Source: Dichomitus squalens LYAD-421 SS1 (Eukaryota; Basidiomycota; Agaricomycetes; Polyporales; Polyporaceae). From it: a stretch of 64,000 nt of DNA. The notes below the pieces were generated by a model. The model saw only the letters and a list, made by a program, of their open reading frames with translations. It did no database searches and was not told the DNA's origin. The first letter of the stretch is position 1. Each line of letters starts with the position of its first letter. Position numbers and translations under genes: made by a program. The stretch lies in assembly GCF_000275845.1 (NCBI RefSeq), contig NW_006766888.1, forward strand, positions 1,131,842 through 1,195,841, in the 5' to 3' direction. Positions 22,458-34,556 of the stretch are shown in pieces.

Positions 22458-25400
22458 ATGGTTGCCACGACGCGCACCGCAGGGCAGCCCTCGCCCAAGA
22501 AACTCAGGTTCCGCGACAAGCTGGTCGGCAAGGGCCTTTCCACCGATACCCTCCTCAAGAAACTTAAGCAGCTTCATCAGGAGCTCGCAGAAATGGACCA
22601 GGAGCACGTCGATGTTAACTCCCTCGCCCCTGTCCGCAAGGATCTTGTTAGTACCTCCATCCTCCTCCACAAGGACCGCGGCGTCAAGGCCTACGCCGCA
22701 TGTTGTCTCGCCGACCTTCTCAGGCTCTACGCTCCCGACGCGCCCTACACTCAGAACGAGCTTCGCGACATCTTTCAGTTCTTTTTTAGGCAGCTCTCTG
22801 CTGGTCTCAAGGGCGCGGACTCTGCTTACTACAACGAATACTTCCACCTACTCGAATCTCTCTCCACCGTCAAAAGCGTGGTTCTTGTCTGCGACCTCCC
22901 TCATGGCGACGAGCTCATGGTCGACATCTTCCGGGACTTTTTTGGTCTTGTGCGGCGCGACCTCGCAAAGAAGATTGAGCTCTTCATGGCTGATATCCTG
23001 ATTGCGCTCATTGACGAATGCTCGAGTTTGCCCTCGGAAGTGCTCGAAGTAATCATGGCCCAATTCACAGACAAGAACGCGGTACGTCTCAGTCCTAACC
23101 ACCTTCACCCCTGGTATCGCGTGCGAAGTGTACACAACACGGTTGTGACCCTCGGTCCAGCTCGTACACCGTGGTGAATTCCTGAGGCGAGGCCAAGGAG
23201 CGTAGTCGCCCACGCTTCAGTCCCCCTCTTCGCGTCTGTGTACCACCACGTGAACCCCACAGTCGCGCGGCTTGCACAGAGCTTGAAGTTACCTACAGAC
23301 TTGCAACCGTCTCTGTGACCGCTGTTCATGTGACCTGTAACTGACGCCGTATCCGACAGAGGATGGACCAACCCTCCTATCGCCTTGCAGTCCAAGTCTG
23401 TAACGCAACCGCCGATAAACTCCAGCGGAATGTCTGTCAGTATTTCACAGACATCATCGTCGACCGCGCGCGTGAAGAAGAGTTTGACGAGGTTCAGACC
23501 GCGCACGACCTCATCCAGCAGCTCAACCGGGCGTGCCCCTCCCTCCTCCACAATGTCGTCCCCCAGCTCGAAGAAGAGCTCCGCGTCGAGCAACTTCAAC
23601 TACGGCTGATGGCGACGCAGACACTTGGCGAGATGTTCGCGGACAAGCACGGGCAGGACCTCGTGCACAAGTATCCCAGCACGTGGGCGCACTGGCTGAA
23701 GAGGATGAACGACAAGAACATCGCCGTGCGCCAGGCGTGGGTCGAGAAGATGAAGGGCGTGCTGGTGAACCTACCGGACATGCGCAAGGAGACGGAGGAG
23801 GCGCTCCGGTTGAAGCTGCTCGACCCGGACGAGAAGATTCGCGCGGCGGTGTGCAAGCTGTTTGGGCAGCTGGACTACGAGACGGCGCTACACCACGTTT
23901 CGGTGGACCAGCTCAAGGCGGTTTCTGGTCGGGGACTGGATAAGAAGGTGGGTTATTGCCTGGAACGGAGGCCTGGTGCTAACGCTCTTGTTCGTGGCGT
24001 AGCAAAGCGTCCGAGTGGAAGCTTTCAACGCCATTGGTCGTTTGTACAGTCTCGCGTACCCTGAGATGTGGGTGTACAAATTTGCGGTTCAGTTGCATCC
24101 GCTGACATCTTTGCAGCGAAAACAACGATCCCGCGGCAATACAGCATTTCTCCTGGGTCCCCAGCAGCATTCTGCATAGTGCCTCGATAAACCGCGATGT
24201 AAAGTAGGTCCATGTCTTACAGCCATGCAGAGAGCGTCGCTCAACCTATACTTCAACAGGGCTCTCGTTGAGCAGACACTGGCGGACTACATACTTCCCC
24301 TCCCCACTCTTCCTGCCTCGTCCGCCTCCAAAGGGACCGAGACTGACGAGGTAGCGTGGACAGATCGTTTGCTGCTGACGATGCGCTATCTCGACGAGGC
24401 TGCCTTTGGGATTCTGTCTGGCCTCACGAATCTCAAGGTGGTGTGAGTAATTCCGGTTGAGGTTTGAGAATATCTCTGATTGCTACGCTTCAGCCGACCC
24501 ACGATATACGAGAAATTCGTGACTGCGTGCATTGAGTACAATGTGAGCTGTCGCCCAGGATTTTGTGAACCCGCTGCGCATTCTGATGCCCGTGACTCTG
24601 TAGGGCGGCGTCATTGATGAGAATGAGGACGCTGTGACGGAAAAGCTCAACGTCGCGATCAAGGCTACTCTTCGTGAGTCGTCACTACTGCCGAGCAGTG
24701 CTGGACGGACTGATATCGTGGGGTTCAGCACAATTTCCCGAGCCCGGCAAGGCAGCAGAAGACCTGCAAGCGTTTGCGAAGCTCAACGAGGGCCGTCTAT
24801 ATAAGTTGCTTAAGACATGTATGGACGTCCAGACCGACCTGAAAGGTCTTATTAAGGCAAGGGTGAGTATCTCACCCAAGCTGCTCTATACGGGTTACTG
24901 GAACTTACGTGGCGCAGAACGAGTTCCTCCGCCGAGTCGAGCAATCCTCCTCCAACCTCCTCGGGACAATGACGATTTTCCTTCGTCGTGCCACCCTACA
25001 CATCATCAACCAGTCATCAATTCCCACCCTTATCAAGCGTGTCCAGAAAGGCTCCGAGCCACCCTCCTCCGTTGCATACTCCCAAACGCAGTCGCAAAAC
25101 ATCCAGACGTTCTCCATGTACGCCGCAGGCGGAAGCGAGCCCGAGGGACGCACACAACAGGCAGCGCACGCGGCGCAGGTGTGGATGACTTTCGTGTCCA
25201 AGCACTGTCCTGCGCTATACAAGGCGCACATCGGCGAAATCTCGAAAGCGATCGCGGACGAGAGGAACACGAGGCTAGTCGAGGTGTGTTTGCATGCTCT
25301 CGCGGCGACGGCGATGTGGGACCCGAAGAGTGCGCCCAGCGATAAGTGCGTGTGGTTTGTGTACGGACTAGCGTGAATGAGGTAGCTGACGGTGCGTGTT

Positions 25401-27596
25401 TTGGTATCGTGATAGGCGTACGGTCGAACGAGTCTTGCGGTTTGTATTGGAAGCGAACCCGCGGCATGCAAAGTTCGCGGCAAGGCTAGTCGCATGCATG
25501 AGCGATTCGGAGAAGCTGTGCACACAGGTCGTGGAGGTGCGTGCAACTGGTTGAACTTGGAGTTGCACTGATGAGTTCTACGAAATGTAGTCGATAGCGG
25601 ACAGTCTCGAGGAGGTCGAGCCAGACAAGCTCGTCGCGCACATTGCGGTGCTTGCTCAGTTGTCCCTCCGTGCACCCGATGCATTTGAGCAGAAGAGCGA
25701 TGTTATCATGGCGTACCTTGTCAAACAGGTTCTCAGGTCGGCGCCGGATGTAGATGAGGACATGGTGAGCCATCTCTTGTAACGTCGTCAACTTTTTGCT
25801 AACATCGGTATAGATGGAGACCGATGAAGACTGGCTAGACGACGAGCGGATGCCTATTGACCTCCGTGCGAAGATCCTTGCGCTGAAGGTCTGCCGTAAT
25901 CGCTGTATAGCGCACGCGGGATCGGAGACCGCACTCGACATCGCCCACCCCGTCATACGGATGTTCTCAACCGTGCTCCAGTATGAGGGTTCGTTCTCCG
26001 CAGATGCGAATGACCTGTAAGTAGTATTCACGGTGATCAGCTATGCGTGCGAGACGACATTGACACGACATGATATAGCCTGTTCATGCGATCGCGACTA
26101 CGATTGCAGTCGGCCACGTCGCTGCTGCGCTTGTCTGCCATACCGAGTTATGCGCAGGAAGTGTCGAAATACTTCGTGCAGATAGCCCTCACTATCCAGG
26201 TGCGTTCTGTCCTGGAAGAGTCGTCGAAATCGCTCAGCTGAGTGTGTGCGCTATTACAGGATTCCGTATACCAAGTCCGCATGACGTTCCTCGACAAGCT
26301 CGTCGCATTGCTGTCCAAAGGAAAGATCCCCATTCAGTACAATATGGTTCCCTTCCTTGCCGTCCACGACCCTGAGGCGGATGTGAAGAGCAAGGCGCAG
26401 GCGTATGTTGTGTACGCCCTGCGTGCCATGCCCAAGCGTAAGATTTCAATCCTCGACTGTATGGTCCTGAGCTGACGTCTCACCAGCGGTACGACTGGAG
26501 CGCTTCGAACATTCCTTCATTCGGCTGCTGCACCTGCTGGCACACCATCCCGACTTTAGGATAGAGCAGGAGTACTTCCCGGATATTGCGAAGTATGTTT
26601 GTTGACCGCAGACTTCCCGTTGAAGACTTACAAGTCATATCCCAGATACATTCAGTTCTTCCTCGACCTTGTGGCGAACAGCGACAATATCGCGTTGCTA
26701 TATCACATCGCGCTGAAGGCGAAGACGGTGCGCGATGCGGAGTCTCATTCGTACAGTGAGGTGAGCCTTCGTTCACAATGCGACCCTGTAGATATTATCG
26801 CTCATGACTCGTTGTAGAAACTGTACCAGTGCGCCGAGTTGGCTCAGCACGTCATCAAGGCCCACGCCAAGGCACATTCTTGGAACCTCGAGACGTGGCC
26901 AGGAAAGGTCCGGTTGCCACCTGACATCTTGAGACCGCTGCCCAGCTCCGAAGCCGTCAACGAGGTATGTTAACAAACATCTATAATCTGAATGCGTATT
27001 CAGCCCAACCTACACCCAGATCCTGAAGAGAGTGTATCTACCAGAGGAAGCTCTGACATGGCTGGACGAGAAGCAGTCAAAGCACACTACAGAGGCAAAG
27101 GTCAGCACGACTCAGACTTGCACGCGTCCATGTTCTGATTTGACCATATAGGAGAAGAAAGCTCGCGCTGCCCGCGCTCCAGCGGCGGCCAAGCGCAAAG
27201 CCGCAGCGCCCAAGGCCAACGGGTCTGCCAAGTGAGTGGATTGTGTCAGCTAATCTACACAATATTGATACCTAGTCGCAGGCGGGCGCGGACAGCAAAG
27301 AAGCGGAGAGCAGACGAGTCGGACGATGACGATGACGAACCGTCTGCCTCAGATGACGATGATGATGCTGGCGAGAAGCCTCCAACATCCCCCGAGAAGG
27401 ACGTGGATGAGTCCGATGAAGAGTCGCAAGAGGAGGCTGAGGAAGAAAAGAAAGGGCGTCCAACGAGGACGAGGGTACGTTGTCGTGTAACTTAGCGCTC
27501 CCGTCCTAGTCTCATCGGTAATTTTAGGCGCAAGCAAAGAAGCAAGCTGCACGAGCCGCAAAACGTCAAGCCAAGTCAGCGGCAGCCGATGGCTGA
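22458..27596 (+). CDS. PDS5: Sister chromatid cohesion protein PDS5
   Basis: PDS5 binds cohesin (with Wapl and Eco1) and controls maintenance and release of sister chromatid cohesion. The first exon (22458-23082) carries LRFRDKLVGKGLSTDTLLKK, DLVSTSILLHKDRGVKAYAA and CCLADLLRLYAPDAPYTQNE, the conserved PDS5 N-terminal HEAT region. After a 277-nt intron the text resumes with RMDQPSYRLAVQVCNATADK and QYFTDIIVDR. HEAT repeats continue through many small exons (for example KIRAAVCKLFGQLDYE, VRMTFLDKLVALLSKGKIP). The tail (about 27280-27596) is acidic, then basic: a long Asp/Glu/Ser run, then KKQAARAAKRQAKSAAADG and the stop. Such charged tails are usual in PDS5. I did not fix every exon; total length should be near 1,200 residues. 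Confidence 0.92.
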
Positions 27597-28199
27597 TCAG
27601 CGTTTCGATATTCCCTCCTTGTATCTTCCGTGGTCATATTCTGTCGCGTCCTTTTTATCTACGTTATGTGCCGCTCATCTCACGACATATGCTGTATCGT
27701 TGCTATCTTAACCTTGCTTGCTGTGATGCTGCATTGCTCTAGTATCTTTTCGGGACTGACTGACGTGCGAGTTGTTCTTACATGTATTCCTACCCAGTAA
27801 TGACCTCTTCCCCATGATCAGTACGACATGCACATGTATACCGGAGCTCTCGTGATAGCCATATTTATCGAACTTCTCTTCTCATGTATGTAAGACACCT
27901 GCCAGGAAGTGTCAGCGGTGATCCTCTGATTGCTAGGTGTGTCTTTGAAAGCAGACGACACAGCTGATCGACGCAAGTTTTATACGTGCGAACGACCAAT
28001 CATTGCTCTAGATTGTACAGGGATTAGAGATACCAAGAAACTGTGTTGGTAGTTGCGACGATGATGTATGCATGAGGGATGCCAATACCTGGAAGATGTG
28101 AGATACATGATATACGATGGATGTAAGTGTACGAATGTGCTATGTGCAAGTCGATAACAATAAGACAGCGAGAGTCCATGCTCTAGGCGGCGACGGCGC
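27597..28199. other. Convergent 3' region, no gene recognised
   Basis: About 600 bp, relatively A+T-rich, between the ends of PDS5 and BUR1. Likely 3' UTRs; no open frame of note. Confidence 0.55.
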
Positions 28200-31100
28200 T
28201 CAACCGTAGTTCAGCTCACCTCCCGCACCTCCATATCCACCATGGCGTTGTCCTGGACCAGGACCACTTGGACGTCCTGAGGGTACCGGCAGAGGCGGTC
28301 GTGGGGGCAGGTGTGCGGGATGGAGCCTGCCGTATGCATGTGGCGGTGGCGGCAACGGCTGGCCCATGCCCATGCCCATAGGGATGATTTGTGGTGGGGG
28401 TTGACCAGGGCGTATGGATATAGGCGGGAGGGTGGGAGGTGGCGGAGGTTGGTATTGTCGAGGCGGTAGGTAGGGAAGCGCATGTGTTCCGTACATTGCA
28501 GGGGCCCCGGGCATCGGTGGCTGGGAGTAGTGGACTGGGGGTGGGCCATTTCTAAACGACTCACGCGGCGGGGGTGGGCGACCATGCATGCCCATGCCTG
28601 GAGGCATCGCAAGAGGTCTCGGAGGACCTTCTGCAGGAGGAACAGGTGGTCCGGCTGGAGCTTGGTGGCGTCTACCACGCTTGTCGAACTCATGGGATGC
28701 CTCGTAAGATGGCAAGCTGGGGGAAAAGTCAGAGATGGATTTGCCAGAGCAAACAGATATCTATTAGTCGACGATAGCGTAGAAGAGAAGGACACGCACG
28801 ACTTGGGGTCTGCTGGAAGAGGATCTGTCCAAAAGTAGTCATGGTCTAACGCCTGTGAGGCCGTCAGCCGATCCCTTGGATTGCAGACCAACAGTCTGTC
28901 TAGGAGGTCAACAGTCTCGGGACCTATACTGCAAGCGCATGTTAGTCAAAGCACCTTTCACGCCAGCCGTGCGAAAACATACGACTCGTAGGTCTTCCGC
29001 AACCGCCGATAATGAACTTGAAACTTCTTCACGCCCTCACATCCAGGAAGTAGATCGTACTCGGGCCAGCTCTGTGCGGTCGGAGTACCACAAAGCTGCC
29101 AGATCTTGTCGAGCTGGTCGAGGTCCGACGCTCCAGGAAGGATTGGTTTCCGGAAGAACATCTCACCCAGTACGCAGCTGGAACGACGATTAGGCTCCCA
29201 TACATACCATGGTGTAGCTCGACATTCAGATGACCACTTACCCTACGCCCCACATGTCTACCTCACCGCCATACTGTCGGGCACCAAGCAGCAGCTCGGG
29301 AGGTCGGTACCACCGAGTGACGACACAATTCGTGTACTTGCGCTCCTTGCCTCGAGCGTCTTCCTTCACCCGGACGATGCTAGGGTCGAATGCACGCGCA
29401 AGACCAAAGTCGGCGATCTTCAAGCATCCGTCGTTCGAGATGAGCAGGTTCGCAGCCTTCATGTCTCGGTGTAGGATGTGATTCTGCGAAAGTTGTAGGA
29501 CCTGCTGAACTGGTGAAGCTGACGAAGAAAGCCTACCCGATGCATGTACTCAGTGCCCTCCAGCAACTGTTTCATATACAACTTGATTTGACTGGGAGAC
29601 AGCTTCACGCGCTCATTTTCCAACAAACCAGCAAGGTCATGGTCCATGTACGGGAACACCATGTACACCGATAGCGGTGACTCCTTGCCATGACCTAACA
29701 TAAAGGATGAGTAACTGCATAGACACGAAGGGCGTGAGGTTGAACGTGGTCCGAACGCACTTCGAACGACGAACATATCCAGGATGTCAACAATACATGG
29801 ATGGCGCAAAGCCTTCAAAATCTTTATCTCACGTAAGGCTGTGACGGGCATGCCCTCTTTCTCATTGTGCATGAGAATGCGCTTCAAAGCGACCGTATGG
29901 CCCTTCTCGCGGTGTATGGCTTTATGCACCTCTCTACGGACATTGTCAGTGTGAGATCAAGATGTCACCTTTGCACACAAAGAATTCGATCAACAGGAAT
30001 ATCACGCACCCGAAGGTACCTTCACCGAGCTTGGTCATCACAGTATAGTCAGTCTGTTGTCCGCAGCCTACGAAGATGCGACCATAGGCTTCTCGCTCCT
30101 GCTCTCTGGTTCTATGTACGGCCTTCCGCTTCGGGCGACGCACTGCTGCAGGCCGACCCTCCTTCGTCTGCTGCTCCTGCGACACAGCGGACGCTGCAGC
30201 TCGAAGGTCTGACTCGAGTCTGGGAAGCGTAGGAGGAACTGGCTGCGGCGAATACCTGTCCAAGGGAGCTGGCGGCTTCGGGGGAAGCCTCGCTAAGTCT
30301 GGTGGCGCTGGGGGTGGAAGGTCGTCTGGTGGTGGCGGAGGCGCACTCTCCCGTTCAGCAACTTCGCCCTTCTCTGGGGTTGTCCGTGGAGAGATGGGGC
30401 GCGCCGGAGGGCTCATTGGCTGGGCCAGCGAAGGTGACCTGAGCGTGTATGTTTCTGCAACGTCTGGATGGTGTTGGTTAGAGACACTGTTACGCCCAGG
30501 TGGCTGCTTTCCCCAACCTTCACGGCCATCCCGGTACTCGTCATAAGTATCTCGAGCAGGATCTCGTCTGCGAGCCCAATGGTCATCTTCGTCTCGCCAC
30601 CTATCCCGGTCATACACTGCGCGGTATGTTGCGGGGTCAGGGAGCACCGGTCGGGACGGCGGGAGCCGATGCTTCTCTTTAGCCGAGCTGGGGGTGAGAG
30701 GCGAGCGAGGTGACGATGGCGAGCGGGGAGTGGGCGGTGAGCGTGAACGGGAGCGCGAAGGACGCCGCCTGCCCAGATGACGCGGAGGGCTAGGTGACCG
30801 GTACGGTCTGCGTTCCGGTTCGCGAGGGTACGCTCGCGGTTCCGAGACGTAACTCTGAGACTCCCAGCGCGGACGGTCATACCTCTCTGGACCAGGTTCC
30901 CACCTGTCCGTACCCCAAGAGCGACCCGCTCGGTCATCAGCTCGTTCAGGGCGCGGAGGTAACCCAAACCGCCTCCGCGCGTCTTCTTCTCTGTGCCTCC
31001 GCTCGTCCTCTCGGTCGTACGCTCCTAACCTACCCATACCTGCGCCATTCGCTCCATGCTCCGGCGCAGCGGGTTTCTTTTTGAATGGGAAGGGAACCTT

Positions 31101-31268
31101 GCCAATGGGTTTCCCTGAAGCCTTAGGCGGGGATGGAGACCTTGGTGGAGGTGGAGGCGTTGCGTCGTCCAATTCGCCTTCTTCTGGAGACGACGTGGCC
31201 ATTCGTTTGCTGGGGCGGCCGTCGTCCGAAGTCGCCGAAGCAGGTCTTTTGGGTAGAGAAGAGATCAT
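28200..31268 (-). CDS. BUR1: CDK9-type serine/threonine kinase (BUR1)
   Basis: BUR1/CDK9 with its cyclin phosphorylates Spt5 and the RNA polymerase II C-terminal domain during elongation. Exons 30010-31268, 29761-29933, 29537-29694, 29242-29483, 28983-29177, 28800-28928 and 28200-28716 give 890 residues; every junction keeps phase. The kinase domain (about 408-720) has GEGTFGEVHKA (ATP loop, split by intron 1), the [11 protein letters not shown] helix that marks the CDK9 branch (PITALRE in animals), [10 protein letters not shown] (catalytic loop), DFGLARAF, and the T-loop [15 protein letters not shown]. The 400-residue N-terminal part is Arg/Ser/Pro-rich ([17 protein letters not shown]) and the 170-residue C-terminal part is Pro/Gly/Met-rich; both are probably disordered. 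The extensions are larger than in animal CDK9 (about 372 residues). CDK12-type CTK1 is the main alternative; PVTALRE favours BUR1. Confidence 0.92.
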
Positions 31269-31538
31269 GACGAACTCGACGTGGAGGACGTCGGAGTCGT
31301 CGAGTATAGGATGGAGTCAAGCGAGGATGCTTGACGCAGACGAGCAGCCACCCTGCAGCTACCCCGTATTATGTAAGCACAACCGAGCTCAATTCACGCC
31401 CATGTATGGTAACACTTTGTCCTCATCCAGATGAGCGCCACGACTGCCCGTATACGCACAAAGCGGTAGACGGCGCAAGTGCGGGCACGCCAGTGGTTAG
31501 ACTGGTACGACAGCATTCTGACTGAAAAAAACAAGACA
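31269..31538. other. Short gap between BUR1 start and SUZ12-like stop
   Basis: A 270-bp gap between two minus-strand genes. It must hold the BUR1 promoter and the 3' UTR of the upstream gene. No element recognised. Confidence 0.5.
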
Positions 31539-34216
31539 TCAGGTTCCTCCTCCGCTTGGGGTGTCCTTGTACCAGAGATCCATGCCCGTTTTCTCCTCGT
31601 AGTGCTCTAATACTTTTAGAATATCTTCGAACTTGAGATACCTGTTCAAGCATAGCATCTGCCAGAGCAAGCAGTTCAGCCACCACGAGGATGCGTTTTG
31701 AAGCATAAGACTTACAATCAGGAAGGCCCTGAGGGCACGCCATCCGGCCGCTTGGTGTATGGTTTCCCAATATTTGTTGATGAACTTGATCAATCCGTCA
31801 TAGTAATCATTCTTCGTGAAATCCTGCCTGTATATCTCATGTCAATGTTCGCGACTTCCGCGGCGCAACCGCTTGGCACGCACCTGTTCATGATGATATA
31901 TCTGTTCCAGAGCGCCAGCATAACCTTGTCTTCGTCGCGGACGTCCTCCATCTCGAACAACTCCTCCTCCCGGTGAACGATCTCCCAGGCCATGATGCCG
32001 AACTTCTCGTCCGTAGGAAGCGTGTTCAGCAAATCAAAGATCCGCGGGCCCCCGACGCGGCACGAGTACACCTCCTCCTGCCCATCAGCCGTCGTCTGGG
32101 GTAAGTATGGATACTGCGCAGCCGGACCTTGGGGGTCGTCCGGCGGCGGAGGGCTAGGGTAGCGAGCCGGGAGCGAGCCTCGATAGGACCTTCTAGGTGC
32201 CGTCGCAAGACTAGGCCTTCCCGTCATGGGCTTTAGCGAGATTCGACGTTTGATCGGCGTCGTAGGTGTCGGCTTGATGTCCTCCGACTCTGGCTCTGTA
32301 GAGAGGGGTAGCGGAGTGACGGATGTACTACCTTCGTCGTCGCTTTCAGGCAGGAATAGTAGCGCGGGCATTGGTAGCGGCTCTGAATTCTTGACTCGTT
32401 TACTGGAGACAACGCTCAGTCTCGCACGTGAATAACATCTGTTCGTTTCATCCTGCTTTACCTGTCTGAAGTGTGCCGAGGGAACCCAACGTCATCCTCG
32501 ACCGGAACATCCTCTCTCTCGTCTTCGCTTCCCTCCTCGTTGCCCTCGGAAGTATCGTCTTCAAGCTCGTCGACGTCGGGGAGGAAGAGAGACAGTTTCC
32601 AACCTTTCTCCTGTATGTCGGCCAGCTATTAGTAAATGGTACGATCTCGATGATGTGAAATCGCTCACTTCCTGGCCTTTCAGTTCATCCCAGGTTACTT
32701 TCGTTTCGGCATGGTCTTTTTCCAGATGATACACGAGCATGGCCCTGTTCCTGAAGGGTTTATGCAGCCCACACATCGGGCAAGCCCACTCCGTCAAAAT
32801 GCCAACGAATTCCTGGTATTTGGGCTCCACGATCACTACATCCGAATCGTCCGACTCGCTCTCCTGAATGGCGTATCGGTAAATGACTTCTACTGGATGT
32901 TTAGGGAACTCCTCTGGGCCGATTGGGATCCGGAACGTCCGGCACCGAGACTCAAACCCCATCCGAAGGTTCCGCAGGAGAAAAGGAAGTTTCCGATACT
33001 GCTGCAGCCGGGAAGTGGTCAGAGTCAACGCAGCAAACACATCCAACAATTCGTGGATATCCGAGGAAGACGAGGAATCCGTCAGCTCTATGACATCTTC
33101 GCGGTTGTCGTCGCTCTCGTCCGATAGAAGCTCTAAAACGTCCCGCTTGCGCGCTCTCTTGCCCGCAGCTAGCGCTGTTCCCGGACTATCGTCGAGATCG
33201 AGCTTTCTCGCGGCTTTGGTAAGCTTGCGCAGGGGGTTCGTCTTACGCGCGGCGTTTATGCCGCGTCTAGCGATGAACACCGTTTTTCGACCCAGTGCAG
33301 GGCGCGCCCTTTGAGTTGATATATGGTGAGCTTGAAGTGAATCGCATATCACGACCTAGCAAAACTCACGGAACGGATACTTCGTCCTCGTCCTCCGACA
33401 GCGAGACCACCTCTTTCTCGGATTCGCTCTCACTACTTCCATACACTAACTTTCCTCTCCGTCCGACATGGACGCGCGCATCGGGAAATGCATCCCCACC
33501 AACAGCGCGGACACCAGCCACCGGCCCTCCCACAGGTGCTTTCCGAGGAGACTGCCCAACGCGGCGCTGCACCGACATCGACGCGAGCGACTTCCTGGGG
33601 GCGCTTCGCGAGCCCAGCGAGTAATCCCCTTCTTCCTGCCTGGAGCGTTTCTCCCGCTCCTCTTGCGCGGCGAGATGGGGCGGGGGGATCGGAACGGACT
33701 TCATGGGCCGCGAGCTGACTTGCAAAAGCGGAGCGATGTAGGGGAACGAGGACTGTGGTCTCTTTCCTGCTGCGGTATTGGAGGGTACGTGTGCCGTTTT
33801 GCGCAAACTCTGGCGGTGGCGCTCTCCGACGATCTCCTCCGAACTCGCCATTCTTGCTGCAGCGGCACGAGATGCGCTGCTGGATTGCTTAGCGATCCGG
33901 ACTGCCATGTCCGGCCTCTGGTGACGGCGGGCAATCTCATCCTGTCTTCACGTTGGCATCAGTTGCGCTGCACAAGCCAAGAGTCGACTGTGACAAACCT
34001 TTCTGCCTCCTCAGCCTGTAGACGGGCAAATGCTTCAGCAGCACGGTTTCTCACGGGCACAGCCCTGCTCCCTGACTTGCGGGCAGCACTCGAGCGCTCT
34101 GGGGAGGAGTCATCGGTGGCTCGACTTCTCGAGTGGGTTTGTGCATCTGCGACGCGGCGGGGTCGGGAAGGGCCCGCCTGAGGTTGGGACTCATAGTGGC
34201 GGCGATTTGGTTGCAT
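31539..34216 (-). CDS. SUZ12-like VEFS-box Polycomb repressive complex 2 subunit
   Basis: SUZ12 homologues scaffold PRC2, which methylates histone H3 Lys27. Exons 33999-34216, 33370-33915, 32669-33308, 32462-32610, 31884-32402, 31716-31827 and 31539-31658 give 767 residues in consistent phase. A C2H2 finger sits at about 431-454 (Cys431, Cys434, His449, His454; WACPMCGLHKPF then HLEKDH), in the position it has before the VEFS box of SUZ12. An acidic segment follows (ELEDDTSEGNEEGSEDERED). The VEFS-type C-terminus (about 645-760) reads EKFGIMAWEIVHREEELFE, ALWNRYIIMNR, WETIHQAAGWRALRAFLI and ILKVLEHYEEKTGMD. The N-terminal 250 residues are low complexity. The fit is to the finger-plus-VEFS order; overall similarity to animal SUZ12 is weak, so it is called SUZ12-like. 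The last intron (31659-31715) is 57 nt, in frame and stop-free. Confidence 0.8.
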
Positions 34217-34556
34217 GTTCCCTGCAGTGGTCTTGGGCAGATATAGCGTTGTAGTCACCCGCGATCAGACTGACAGCACTTGCAGTAGCGAACTGTGAAG
34301 GATGTACACTGTCTGCTTGACCTTCTCTTCCGGAGTGGATGTCGCGGTTCGGACAGCAGACGAACGTGCGTTATCTAGCGTTATTTGACAGTGTTAGGAT
34401 CCCAAGCCCTTGGGCAACAGACGCAAACATACTAGCGCTGTATCGGGCAGATTTGATAGCCGAAAGGCGCGTTCAGTGCCACGAGAACATAGCACTGGGC
34501 GCGAGTCGGTCGACTGCGCATCTCTGTCCGTCTCTTCCTATCCTCCCGTCGGCACG
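34217..34556. promoter_or_regulatory. Divergent region, SUZ12-like gene and DES1
   Basis: 340 bp between divergent start codons; should contain both promoters. No TATA box or known operator recognised. Confidence 0.5.
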
